Shown in pieces: positions 23,874 to 32,279 of a stretch of DNA of 64,000 nt (positions are counted from its first letter, which is position 1; each line of letters opens with the position of its first letter). The notes below the pieces were generated by a model. The model had not been told where the DNA came from, searched no databases, and saw only the letters and a program-made list of their open reading frames with translations. Both the position numbers and the translations under genes were made by a program. This DNA comes from CAVQCJ01 sp963711005. Its GTDB lineage: Bacteria > Actinomycetota > Actinomycetes > Prado026. The stretch spans positions 1 to 64,000 of the forward strand of contig CAVQCJ010000006.1 of assembly GCA_963711005.1 (NCBI GenBank), given 5' to 3'.

Positions 23874-25673
23874 GTGACCGACGAGTCCCCCTCCGTGGCC
23901 CAGGCCCACGACCCCGACGACCCAGCCCACGCCACCACCCTCAGCGGCAGCAAGTGGGCCGTGTACGTGCCCACCGACGCCGGCCACCCCAGGCGGTGGG
24001 CCATCCTGCGCGTGCTGGTCGTCAGCCTGCTGGTGGTCGTTCTCGACAACACCGTGCTGAACATCGCCCTCCCGACCATCCAGCGGGACCTGGGCGCCAG
24101 CCAGAGCGAGCTCATCTGGGCGGTCGACGCGTACGTGCTGGTGTTCGCGGCGCTGCTGTTCACGTGGGGTGTCCTGGGGGACAAGTACGGCCGCAAGCGC
24201 ATCCTGATGATCGGTCTGACCATCTTCGGCATCGCCTCCGCCGTCTGTGCGTTCTCGGCGAGCTCGGGGATGCTGATCGCGTTCCGCGCGATCATGGGCA
24301 TCGGCGGCGCTGCGGTCCTGCCGGTCACGCTCGCGATCATCACCGTCGTCTTCCCGCGGCACGAACGCGGCCGCGCGATCGGCCTGTGGGCCGCGGCGGT
24401 CGGTGGCGCGGTGGCGCTCGGCCCCGTCCTCGGCGGGCTGCTGCTTCAGTACCCGAGCTGGACCAACTGGCTCACCGGCAACGACTGGGGCTCGGTGTTC
24501 CTGATCAACGTCCCGATCGTGGCCGTCGGTCTGGTCGGGATCTGGCGGATCGTGCCCGAGTCGCTCAACCCGAACCCGCAGCGGCTGGACATCGCCGGCC
24601 TGGTGATCTCTTTCGTCGGCCTCGTCTCGCTGGTCTACGGCATCATCCACGCCTCGGAGACGCTGAGCTGGACAGCGGCGTCGGTGCTGGTCCCGATGGT
24701 CTTCGGCGTCGTCGTTCTCGCCGGGTTCGTCGTGTACGAGTCGCGCAGCGACCACAAGTCCTTCGACGTCTCGCTGTTCTCCAACCGGGGTTACTCGGTG
24801 AGCATCGTCGCGGTGAGCCTGGCCTTCTTCGCCTTGTCCGGCGTGACGTTCTCGCTGCCGTTCTACTTGCAGACCCTGCGCGGCTACAGCACGCTCACGG
24901 CCGGGCTCTTCTTCGTCCCGTTCGCGATCGGGCAGCTGCTCGCCGCGCCGCGCAGCGCAGCGATGGTGGCCAGGTTCGGCTACCGGCTGGTGATGACCAC
25001 CGGGCTGGTCCTGGTCGGGATCGCGCTGTTCCTGCTCACCAAGCTGGGAATGGAGACCAACCCGTGGGCGATCATCGGGATCTTCTTCCTGTTCGGGTTC
25101 GGCATGGGCAACGTGATCGCGCCCGCTTCGACGGTCATGCAGAACGTCCTGCCGCTGGCGCGGGTCGGGGCCGGGTCCGCGGTGCAGAACACCGTGCGCC
25201 AGGTCTTCGGCGCCTTCGGCGTCGCCGTGATCGGCACGATCCTCGCCACCCGGTACGCCAGCGCGGCCAGGCCGGCCCTCGCCAGCCTGCCCCCGGGTCC
25301 GCGCGGGACGGCCGGGACGTCGGTGCAGCTGACCGAGCTGGTGCTGAAGAAGGCTGAGGCGGCCGGAGCGCCGACCGCGGTCATCGACCACATCCGCGCC
25401 GGGGCGTACGACGCGTTCCTGTCGGCGTCGCACTTCACCACGGCCATCTCCACCGTGGTGATCCTGATCGCGGCCGCGGTCGTCGGCTTCCTGCTGCCGC
25501 AGATCACCCCGCCGTCCAAGGCGCACCCGGGAGCCCCCGAGGGCGAGGTGCCGCGCGACCCGGCGGTCCAGGAGACCGAGGCGGACGCCGAGGCGTCGAT
25601 GGTCCCGGAGCCTTCGATGGTCCCGGAGCCTTCGGTGGTGGCGGAGACGTCAGCCGGGCCGGAGTCTTCGTGA
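23874..25673 (+). CDS. MFS DHA2-family (14-helix) drug exporter
   Basis: A 599-residue transporter of the 14-helix drug:H+ antiporter group (EmrB/QacA-like). Motif A is seen in WGVLGDKYGRKRIL, motif D1 in VVVLDNTVLNIALPTI with the intramembrane Asp, and motif C-like GAVALGPVLGGLL in helix 5. A long acidic C-terminal tail with the repeat MVPEPS follows the last helix. It probably exports hydrophobic toxic compounds; the ligand is unknown. It starts with GTG at 23874. The TetR gene overlaps its stop (GTGA), and the inverted repeat upstream suggests that TetR represses the operon. Confidence 0.9.
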   Translation: MTDESPSVAQAHDPDDPAHATTLSGSKWAVYVPTDAGHPRRWAILRVLVVSLLVVVLDNTVLNIALPTIQRDLGASQSELIWAVDAYVLVFAALLFTWGVLGDKYGRKRILMIGLTIFGIASAVCAFSASSGMLIAFRAIMGIGGAAVLPVTLAIITVVFPRHERGRAIGLWAAAVGGAVALGPVLGGLLLQYPSWTNWLTGNDWGSVFLINVPIVAVGLVGIWRIVPESLNPNPQRLDIAGLVISFVGLVSLVYGIIHASETLSWTAASVLVPMVFGVVVLAGFVVYESRSDHKSFDVSLFSNRGYSVSIVAVSLAFFALSGVTFSLPFYLQTLRGYSTLTAGLFFVPFAIGQLLAAPRSAAMVARFGYRLVMTTGLVLVGIALFLLTKLGMETNPWAIIGIFFLFGFGMGNVIAPASTVMQNVLPLARVGAGSAVQNTVRQVFGAFGVAVIGTILATRYASAARPALASLPPGPRGTAGTSVQLTELVLKKAEAAGAPTAVIDHIRAGAYDAFLSASHFTTAISTVVILIAAAVVGFLLPQITPPSKAHPGAPEGEVPRDPAVQETEADAEASMVPEPSMVPEPSVVAETSAGPESS

Positions 25674-26347
25674 CCGCGGTTGTCGAGCCGCTCGAGCCGG
25701 CCGAGCCGGCCGACCCGGCCGAACGCGGCGCCCGGCGTGGCCGTCCGCGCAGCGCCGAGGCGGACGCCGCGATCGTCGACGCGACCCTCGAGCTCATCGC
25801 CGAGCAGGGCCTGACCGGCCTCTCGGTCGAGTCGGTGGCGGTCAGGGCGGGAGTCGGCAAGGCGACGATCTACCGCCGCTGGCCGAGCAAGGAGGCCCTG
25901 GTCGAGGAGGCCCTGGCCCGGCTGGCCGAGGAGGTCCCGGTCCTCCTGCCGGGCCAGTCCACGGTGCGCGCTCAGCTGATCGACATGCTCGAGCAGATCC
26001 GCTGCAAGAGCCCGGAGACGCTCACCGGCCGGATCATGCCGCGGATGCTGTCGCACGCCAGCCGTTCGCCGGACCTGTTCAAGCTGTTCTACGACCAGGT
26101 GATCGGCCCCCGGCGCGACCGGGTGGCGGCGGCGCTGCGGGCCGGCGTCGAGTCCGGCGAGCTGCGGCCCGACCTGGACGTCGCGCTCGCGGTCACCCTG
26201 GTGACGGCGCCGATGGTGTACCTCAACATGGTGCAGGCCGCGAGCGGCGCCCCTGGCCCGGAGCTGTCACAGGCTCTCGTCGACCTGGTCCTGTCCGGCA
26301 TCGCCGCGCCCACCACCCCGCCGCCGCTCCCCATCACCCCCGGTTGA
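25670..26347 (+). CDS. TetR-family repressor of the MFS exporter
   Basis: A 225-residue TetR regulator. The N-terminal HTH reads AIVDATLELIAEQGLTGLSVESVAVRAGVGKATIYRRWPSKEALVEE (described here by its key residues: GVGKATIYRRW recognition helix), followed by a ligand-binding domain of the TetR_C type. The start codon GTG at 25670 overlaps the MFS stop (GTGA), so it is made in step with the exporter. The likely operator is the inverted repeat at 23771-23844. Its stop lies inside one arm of the palindrome at 26337-26409. Confidence 0.9.
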   Translation: MTAVVEPLEPAEPADPAERGARRGRPRSAEADAAIVDATLELIAEQGLTGLSVESVAVRAGVGKATIYRRWPSKEALVEEALARLAEEVPVLLPGQSTVRAQLIDMLEQIRCKSPETLTGRIMPRMLSHASRSPDLFKLFYDQVIGPRRDRVAAALRAGVESGELRPDLDVALAVTLVTAPMVYLNMVQAASGAPGPELSQALVDLVLSGIAAPTTPPPLPITPG

Positions 26348-26409
26348 TCTTGAGCGACACACCTGCGACACGCCCGACCGAGGCGGTGACAGGCTCAAGA
26401 TCAACGGGG
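26337..26409. terminator. Long-armed inverted repeat between convergent tetR and nadE
   Basis: GTTGATCTTGAGC (26343-26355) is matched perfectly by GCTCAAGATCAAC (26393-26405), and C and G runs extend the stem outward with one bulge. The loop is 37 nt. Each arm holds the stop codon of the gene that ends in it, tetR on the left and nadE on the right. It is a bidirectional terminator candidate or an extragenic palindrome that belongs to a dispersed family. Confidence 0.7.
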
Positions 26410-28149
26410 TGAGGGTGGCGGGGACTCGCGCCAGCGGTTGGTGATCGGGAGGCGCCGGTCCCGGCCGAACGCCTTCAGCGAGATCTTGGGGCCGGGCGGG
26501 TACTGCCGCCGCTTGTACTCGGCGCCGTCCACCAGCTGCAGCACCCGCTCGACCAGCGCCGGGTCGAACCCGGCGGCGACGATCTGACCGGCACCCCGGT
26601 CCTGCTCCACGTAGTCGTCGAGCAGGTCGTCGAGCAGCTCGTAGTCCGGCAGGGAGTCGGTGTCGAGCTGCCCGGGCCGCAGCTCGGCCGACGGTGGCTT
26701 CTCGATGCTGTTCGGCGGGATCGGCGGGGTGTGCCCGTGGCGTGCGGCCTCGTCGTTGCGCCACCGGGACAGCCGCCAGACCCGGGTCTTGGCCACGTCC
26801 TTGATCGGGGCGAACCCTCCGACCGCGTCGCCGTAGATCGTCGAGTAGCCGACGGACACCTCGCTCTTGTTGCCGGTGGCGAGCACCAGGTGGCCCTCGG
26901 CGTTCGACAGTGCCATCAACGTGGTCCCGCGGACCCGGGCCTGCAGGTTCTCCGCGGCCAGCCCGGACAGGTGCAGCGAGTCCTGGTACGCATCGACCAT
27001 CGGCGCTATCGGGACGGTGCGCAGGTGGCAGCCGGTGCGGCGCGCGAGGTCGGCCGCGTCGTCGCGCGAGTGTCCGGACGAGTACGCGCTCGGCAGGCTG
27101 ACCCCGTGCACGTGCTCGGGGCCCAGCGCGTCGCACGCGATCGCGGCCACCAGTGCGGAGTCGATCCCTCCGGACAGCCCGAGCACGACGCTGGTGAAAC
27201 CGTTCTTGCGGACGTAGTCGCGCAGGCCGAGCGTGAGCGCCGCGTACACCTCCGCGTCGTCGTCGAGCCGGTCGGACAGCTGCGGTTCGCGGGCCTGGAA
27301 CGCCGGCACCGGACCGGCGCCGACCACCGCGCCCACCGGACGCGACACATCGGCTGCGGGCAGCTCCAGGTCGACGACCAACAGCTCCTCGACGAACTGC
27401 CCGGCCCGGTGCAGCACCCGCCCGTCGGCGGCGACGACGAGCGAGTCGCCGTCGAACACGAGCTCGTCCTGGCCGCCCACCATGTTCAGGTACGCCAGCG
27501 TGCAGCCGGCCTCGGCCGCCCGCCGCCGGCACAGCTCCAGCCGGACGTCGTCCTTCGCCAGCTCGTACGGCGACCCGTTGACGACCAGCAGCAGCCCGGC
27601 TCCGGCCGCCCGGGTGGCCGCGACCGGCCCGCCGTCCTGCCACAGGTCCTCGCAGATCGCCAGCGCCACGTCGACGCCGTGCACCCGCACCACGCACGGG
27701 CTCGTCCCCGGTACGAAGTACCGGTACTCGTCGAACACGCCGTAGTTCGGCAGGTGGTGCTTGGCGTACCGGGCGACGACCGCACCCCCGTGCAGCACCG
27801 CCGCGGCGTTCTGCGGGCTGCCGGACGGCCGGCCGAGAGCCTCGGTCTGACCGCGGGTGCGGTCGGGGGAGCGGTCGAGGAAACCGACCACCACGGCCAG
27901 GTCGCCGACGCCGGCGTCGACCAGCGCGGTCGCCAGCCGGTCGAGGGTGGCCCGGCTCGCGTCGACGAACGAGGCGCGCAGTGCCAGGTCCTCGACCGGG
28001 TAGCCGGTCAGGAACATCTCCGGGAACGCGACCAGGTGCGCGCCCTCGGCGGCGGCCTCCTTGGCCAGCGCGAGCACCTGGGCGGCGTTGCCCTCCAGAT
28101 CGCCGACCGTGGGGTCGGCCTGGGCGAGGGCGACGCGCAGCTGGGCCAC
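26401..28149 (-). CDS. nadE: Glutamine-dependent NAD+ synthetase
   Basis: A 582-residue two-domain enzyme that amidates nicotinate adenine dinucleotide to NAD+ with glutamine as nitrogen source. The N-terminal nitrilase-type glutaminase has the catalytic triad E44 (FPEMFLTGYP), K130 (RYAKHHLPNY) and C166 (AICEDLW). The C-terminal synthetase has the ATP-pyrophosphatase loop SGGIDS at 326-331 and LATGNKSEVSVGYSTIYGD. Length suits the 570- to 590-residue form of many bacteria; mycobacterial NadE is longer. The ATG is at 28149. It is the last gene of the operon that starts with the ABC exporter genes, 22 bp after the second permease. Confidence 0.95.
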   Translation of the reverse strand: MAQLRVALAQADPTVGDLEGNAAQVLALAKEAAAEGAHLVAFPEMFLTGYPVEDLALRASFVDASRATLDRLATALVDAGVGDLAVVVGFLDRSPDRTRGQTEALGRPSGSPQNAAAVLHGGAVVARYAKHHLPNYGVFDEYRYFVPGTSPCVVRVHGVDVALAICEDLWQDGGPVAATRAAGAGLLLVVNGSPYELAKDDVRLELCRRRAAEAGCTLAYLNMVGGQDELVFDGDSLVVAADGRVLHRAGQFVEELLVVDLELPAADVSRPVGAVVGAGPVPAFQAREPQLSDRLDDDAEVYAALTLGLRDYVRKNGFTSVVLGLSGGIDSALVAAIACDALGPEHVHGVSLPSAYSSGHSRDDAADLARRTGCHLRTVPIAPMVDAYQDSLHLSGLAAENLQARVRGTTLMALSNAEGHLVLATGNKSEVSVGYSTIYGDAVGGFAPIKDVAKTRVWRLSRWRNDEAARHGHTPPIPPNSIEKPPSAELRPGQLDTDSLPDYELLDDLLDDYVEQDRGAGQIVAAGFDPALVERVLQLVDGAEYKRRQYPPGPKISLKAFGRDRRLPITNRWRESPPPSPR

Positions 28150-28171
28150 CCGGCCAGCCTACGCAGGGCGC

Positions 28172-28975
28172 TCAGCGCAGCAGCAGACCGGCCAGGCGGC
28201 GCCGGGTGACGAGCAGACCGACGGCGCCGATCACCACGAGGTAGCCGATGTTGAACACCAGCCCCGGGTGCATCGCGCCGGTCGTGCACGAGCGGACGAG
28301 GTCCACCACCTGGTACAGCGGCGTCCAGCGCACCACGGTCTGCAGGGCCGGCGGGTAGGTCGTCAACGGGTAGAACGTGGCGGAGAGCAGGAACATCGGA
28401 AGCGTCGCCAGCGTGACCCACTCGAAGTCCTGCCACGAGCGCATGTAGGTGGTGCACGCCATGCCGACCGCGGCGAACGCGAACCCGGCCAGCACCGCGA
28501 TCGGCAGCACGAGCACCGCCCACCACGACAGCACCAGCCCGGTCACGACCATGAACAGCAGGAACGCGGCTGAGTACAGGATCCCGCGGCCCAGCGACCA
28601 GGCGATCTCGCCGAGCGTGACGTCGGTGGGGGAGACCGGCGTGCTCAGCACCGCGTCGTACACCTTGGCGTACTTGAGCTTGAAGAAGACGTTGAACGAG
28701 GTGTCGATGATCGCGCCGTTCATGATCGAGCTGGCCAGCATGGCCGGCGCGACGAAGGCCGCGTAGCTGATGGTCTGCCCGCCCGGCCCGGTGACGTCGC
28801 CGACGAGCTTGCCCACCCCGACCCCGAGCGAGAGCAGGTAGAACAGCGGCTCGAGCAGCCCGCTCACCAGCAGCAGCCAGCTGCGCCGGTACACGACGAG
28901 GTTGCGTTCGACGATCGCCGGCGCCCGGCTCCCGACCAGCAGCGACGGGGTCAACCGCAGCGCGAGGGTGGCCAT
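28172..28975 (-). CDS. ABC-2 type exporter permease (second)
   Basis: A 267-residue membrane protein with six hydrophobic segments and the ABC-2 membrane signature: an N-terminal amphipathic stretch (IVERNLVVYRRSW), then LLEPLFYLLSLGVGVGKLVG and a cytoplasmic loop VYDAVLSTPVSPTDV. It is similar in design to the NodJ-type permease encoded just upstream, so the two probably form a heterodimer with the ATPase at 29790. Nine base pairs separate the two permease genes. The cargo (a lipid, glycan or drug) is unknown. Confidence 0.87.
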   Translation of the reverse strand: MATLALRLTPSLLVGSRAPAIVERNLVVYRRSWLLLVSGLLEPLFYLLSLGVGVGKLVGDVTGPGGQTISYAAFVAPAMLASSIMNGAIIDTSFNVFFKLKYAKVYDAVLSTPVSPTDVTLGEIAWSLGRGILYSAAFLLFMVVTGLVLSWWAVLVLPIAVLAGFAFAAVGMACTTYMRSWQDFEWVTLATLPMFLLSATFYPLTTYPPALQTVVRWTPLYQVVDLVRSCTTGAMHPGLVFNIGYLVVIGAVGLLVTRRRLAGLLLR

Positions 28976-28984
28976 CTCGGTCGC

Positions 28985-29785
28985 CTACCGGGCCAGCACG
29001 CGCCGGTAGGCGCGTACCGCCAGGAAGAACCCCACCACCGCGAACGCGGACAGGTAGACCACGTGCACACCCACCGCCGGCCAGGTCAGCTCGTCCAGCG
29101 TGGCCGCGCGGACCAGCTCGACGCCGTGGTACAGCGGCGTGACCTCGGCGATCACGCGGATCCAGGTCGGCAGCTGGGAGACCGGGAAGAACGCGCCGGA
29201 GAACAGGAACATCGGGATCCACACGAAGCGGTAGAGCATCGCGAACGCCTCGTCGTTGCGGGCGTTGACCGAGAAGGCCATCACCGGCGTTGCGAACGCC
29301 GCAGCCAGCAGCAGCGAGAACGGCAGGACCCACAGCGCCGCCGGACCGTGCGTGAGCCGGAACGCGAGCAGCACGCACAGGAAGACGAGCGCTCCGGACC
29401 AGGCCCTGGCGAGCACGTACATCAGGTGGCCGACGAACACCTCGGCGGCGGTGAGCGGGGTGGCCGTCATCGCGAAGTAGGTGCGGTTCCAGCGCAGCGC
29501 CCCCATCACCGGGAACATCGACTCGTCGGTCGCCGTCTGCATCACCCCGGCCGCGAGCAGCCCGGGCGCGAGGTACTGCGCGTACGGCACGCCGTCGATC
29601 CCGCCGTTGCCGTTCACCAGCGTGCCCAGCCCGTACCCGAGCGCGAGCAGGTTGAGCACCGGGACCAGCACAGTGTTGACGGCGCTGCCCCGCCAGACGC
29701 GCCGGTAGACCTGCAGCCAGGCGAAGAACGCGGCGAGCGCGCGCCCGCCCGCAAACCGGTCCGACGGCACCCCGACGACGGCCAC
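28985..29785 (-). CDS. ABC-2 type exporter permease (first, NodJ-like)
   Basis: A 266-residue permease with six membrane segments, resembling NodJ/DrrB-type ABC-2 proteins: YRRVWRGSAVNTVLVPVLNLLALGYGLG at the first span, then ALRWNRTYFAMTATPLTAAEVFVGH, the loop that contacts the ATPase. The GTG start at 29785 lies 4 nt after the ATPase stop, so the genes are one operon. With the second permease it probably makes the channel. The family exports lipooligosaccharides, polyketides or antibiotics; no neighbour betrays the cargo. Confidence 0.87.
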   Translation of the reverse strand: MAVVGVPSDRFAGGRALAAFFAWLQVYRRVWRGSAVNTVLVPVLNLLALGYGLGTLVNGNGGIDGVPYAQYLAPGLLAAGVMQTATDESMFPVMGALRWNRTYFAMTATPLTAAEVFVGHLMYVLARAWSGALVFLCVLLAFRLTHGPAALWVLPFSLLLAAAFATPVMAFSVNARNDEAFAMLYRFVWIPMFLFSGAFFPVSQLPTWIRVIAEVTPLYHGVELVRAATLDELTWPAVGVHVVYLSAFAVVGFFLAVRAYRRVLAR

Positions 29786-29789
29786 GGCG

Positions 29790-30743
29790 TCAGTCCACCA
29801 GGGTGCGGCCGGTGAGCCGCAGGAAGACGTCCTCGAGGCTGCTGCGGCGCACCAGGGTGCTGGCCGGGTGCAGTCCCTTGGCGTGGACGGCGGCGACCGC
29901 GGCGTCGCCGTCGTCGACGTAGAGCAGCAGCCGGTCGGGCAGCACCTCGACGCGCTGGGCGATGCCTGCGAACGCGTCCGCCATCTCCGCGTGCGGCCGG
30001 CTGCCGTCGGCAGTGGTCCCCGCGTAGCGCAGCTCGACGACCTCGCGGGTGGACCACTCGCGGATGAGCTCGGCCGGGGAGCCCTCGGCGGCGATGCGGC
30101 CCTTGTCCATCACCACCAGCCGGTCGCAGAGCTGCTCGGCCTCGTCCATGTAGTGCGTGGTCAGCACCAGGGTGACGCCCTGCTCGCGGAGCTGGAAGAG
30201 CCGCTCCCAGACGGCGTGCCGGGCCTGCGGGTCCAGACCGGTGGTGGGCTCGTCGAGCAGCAGCAGCTCGGGCTCGTTGACCAGGGACCTGGCGATGGTC
30301 AGCCGGCGCTTCATCCCGCCTGACAGCGGCTCGACCTTGGAGGTGGCCCGCTCGGACAGCTGGACGAACTCCAGCAGCCGGTCCGCCCGCGGCCGGGCGA
30401 CCGAGCGCGGGATCCCGAAGTACCGCGCGTAGATCAGCAGGTTGTCGCGGACGCTCAGGTCCAGGTCGAGCGTGTCGTCCTGCGGGACCACGCCGATCCG
30501 GGCCCGGATCTGCGGCCCGTGCGTGGCGGGGTCCAGGCCGAACAGGTGCAGCTCGCCGCCGGAGACCGGGGAGACGCAGCCGATCATCCGCATGGTCGAG
30601 CTCTTGCCGGCGCCGTTCGGGCCCAGGAAGCCGAAGGCCTCGCCGCGGTGGACCTCGACGTCGATGCCGTCCACCGCGACGGCGTCGCCGAACCGCTTGG
30701 TCAGCCCCCGGGCGCTGATCAAGGGCTGCTCGGGTGTGGACAC
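29790..30743 (-). CDS. ABC exporter ATP-binding protein (DrrA/NodI-like)
   Basis: A 317-residue ATPase with Walker A GPNGAGKSS, Q-loop VVPQDDTLD, signature PLSGGMKRRLTIARSL, Walker B LLLLDEPTTGLD and switch His in LTTHYMDEAEQL. The C-terminal 80 residues are the DrrA-type extension. It energises the two permeases that follow. I chose the GTG at 30743 (STPEQPLISARGLTKRFG) because the open frame further upstream is antisense to glnA2 and lacks family sequence. It is divergent from glnA2: 94 bp separate the starts, and a GlnR-type half box lies between, so nitrogen status might touch this operon too. Confidence 0.92.
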   Translation of the reverse strand: MSTPEQPLISARGLTKRFGDAVAVDGIDVEVHRGEAFGFLGPNGAGKSSTMRMIGCVSPVSGGELHLFGLDPATHGPQIRARIGVVPQDDTLDLDLSVRDNLLIYARYFGIPRSVARPRADRLLEFVQLSERATSKVEPLSGGMKRRLTIARSLVNEPELLLLDEPTTGLDPQARHAVWERLFQLREQGVTLVLTTHYMDEAEQLCDRLVVMDKGRIAAEGSPAELIREWSTREVVELRYAGTTADGSRPHAEMADAFAGIAQRVEVLPDRLLLYVDDGDAAVAAVHAKGLHPASTLVRRSSLEDVFLRLTGRTLVD

Positions 30744-30798
30744 GGTTCCCGAACCTAGCGGGCCGTGCCGACCGGGGTCCTGCGGGTTTCGGGGGCTT

Positions 30799-30814
30799 GT
30801 AACACGGGTGAAAC
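30799..30814. promoter_or_regulatory. GlnR-type half box before glnA2
   Basis: GTAAC-N6-GAAAC matches the a-b unit of the actinomycete GlnR box exactly and lies 23 bp before the GTG of glnA2. The full box before glnA1 in this same window contains the same unit. It predicts nitrogen-dependent control of glnA2, possibly also of the divergent ABC operon. Confidence 0.7.
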
Positions 30815-30837
30815 ACGGCCCGGCCAGACTCCGGGCC

Positions 30838-32175
30838 GTGGACAAGCAGCAGGAGTTCGTCCTCCGCACGCTCGAGGAGCGAGACATCCGGTTCGTCCGG
30901 CTCTGGTTCACCGACGTGCTCGGGTTCCTGAAGTCGGTCGCGGTCGCCCCGGCCGAGCTGGAAGGGGCGTTCGCGGAGGGCATCGGTTTCGACGGTTCCG
31001 CCATCGAAGGCTTCGCCCGGGTGTACGAGTCGGACATGCTCGCCAAGCCCGACCCGGCGACCTTCCAGGTGCTGCCGTGGCGGTCGGAGGCCCCCGGCGC
31101 GGCCCGGATGTTCTGCGACATCCTGCTGCCGGACGGCACGCCGTCGTACGCCGACCCGCGCTACGTTCTCAAGCGCGCGCTCACCAAGGCCGCCGACCTC
31201 GGGTTCACCTTCTACACGCACCCGGAGATCGAGTTCTTCCTGTTCGAGCGCAAGCCCGGCCCGGGCGAGCTGCCGGTGCCGATCGACACCAGCGGGTACT
31301 TCGACCACACACCGCACGGCCTCGGCCAGGACTTCCGGCGGCAGGCGATCACGGTGCTGGAGTCGATGGGGATCTCGGTTGAGTTCAGCCACCACGAGGG
31401 CGCTCCCGGCCAGAACGAGATCGACCTGCGCTACGCCGACGCGCTGACCACGGCGGACAACATCATGACGTTCCGGCTGGTGATGAAACAGGTCGCGCTC
31501 GAGCAGGGCATCTTCGCCTCGTTCATGCCCAAGCCGTTCGCAGAGCACCCGGGCTCCGGCATGCACACGCACCTGTCGCTGTTCGAGGGCGACCGCAATG
31601 CCTTCTTCGAGGCCGGCGCGCAGTTCCAGCTGTCCAAGGTCGGGCGGTCGTTCATCGCCGGGCTGCTGCGCCACGCGGCCGAGATCACGGCCGTGACCGA
31701 CCAGTGGGTGAACTCGTACAAGCGCCTCTACGGCGGCGGCGAGGCACCGGCGTACGTCTGCTGGGGGCACAACAACCGGTCGGCCATGGTCCGGGTGCCG
31801 ATGTACAAGCCGGCGAAAGGCCAGTCCACCCGGATCGAGGTCCGGTCGCTGGACAGCGCCTGCAACCCGTACCTGGCGTTCGCGCTGCTGCTGGCCGCCG
31901 GGCTCAAGGGCGTCGAGGAAGGCTACGAGCTGCCCGACGGCGCCGAGGACGACGTCTGGTCGCTGACCGAGGCCGAGCGGCGGGCGCTGGGGATCCGGCC
32001 GCTGCCGCAGAACCTCAGCGAGGCGGTCGCAGCCATGGAGGGCAGCGAGCTGGTCGCCGAGACGCTCGGCGAGCACGTCTTCGACTTCTTCCTGCGCAAC
32101 AAGCGGCGGGAGTGGGAGGAGTACCGCGCCCAGATCACCCCGTTCGAGCGCGACCGCTACCTCCCCGTCCTCTAA
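30838..32175 (+). CDS. glnA2: Glutamine synthetase type I, GlnA2-like
   Basis: A 445-residue GSI enzyme. The N-terminal beta-grasp has GFDGSAIEGFARVYESDM (the latch-like loop), the catalytic domain has EIEFFLF, HHEGAPGQNEIDLRY with metal-binding Glu residues, SGMHTHLSLF, the ATP-binding VNSYKRL and the glutamate-flap region GHNNRSAMVRVP, then RIEVRSLDSACNPYLAFA. The region matching the adenylylated Tyr of GlnA1 reads GYELPDGAEDD without the KDLYELPP context, so this copy is probably not modified by GlnE, as known for GlnA2 of actinomycetes. GTG at 30838 is fixed by the family N-terminus. glnE follows 104 bp later. Confidence 0.93.
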   Translation: MDKQQEFVLRTLEERDIRFVRLWFTDVLGFLKSVAVAPAELEGAFAEGIGFDGSAIEGFARVYESDMLAKPDPATFQVLPWRSEAPGAARMFCDILLPDGTPSYADPRYVLKRALTKAADLGFTFYTHPEIEFFLFERKPGPGELPVPIDTSGYFDHTPHGLGQDFRRQAITVLESMGISVEFSHHEGAPGQNEIDLRYADALTTADNIMTFRLVMKQVALEQGIFASFMPKPFAEHPGSGMHTHLSLFEGDRNAFFEAGAQFQLSKVGRSFIAGLLRHAAEITAVTDQWVNSYKRLYGGGEAPAYVCWGHNNRSAMVRVPMYKPAKGQSTRIEVRSLDSACNPYLAFALLLAAGLKGVEEGYELPDGAEDDVWSLTEAERRALGIRPLPQNLSEAVAAMEGSELVAETLGEHVFDFFLRNKRREWEEYRAQITPFERDRYLPVL

Positions 32176-32184
32176 GGCCCCCCC

Positions 32185-32252
32185 TTCCACACACCGTGTC
32201 GGGCTGCCGAGGCCGGGAGAACGGAGCCGGTACCCCGACACCGAGTGTGGAA
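32185..32252. repeat. Long inverted repeat between glnA2 and glnE
   Basis: Two 19-nt arms (32185-32203 and 32234-32252) pair with only two mismatches around a 30-nt loop. The outer end reads TTCCACAC, the inner end TGTCGGG. It begins 10 bp after the glnA2 stop and ends 28 bp before glnE. It can attenuate read-through into glnE or belong to a family of extragenic palindromes. Confidence 0.7.
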
Positions 32253-32279
32253 CCGGGGTGGGCGGCTAGCGTCGAGCCC

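Noticed and set aside
29614..32241. 875-codon minus-strand frame across glnA2 and the ABC genes
   Set aside because: It runs antisense to glnA2 and out of frame through the ATPase; no coherent protein.
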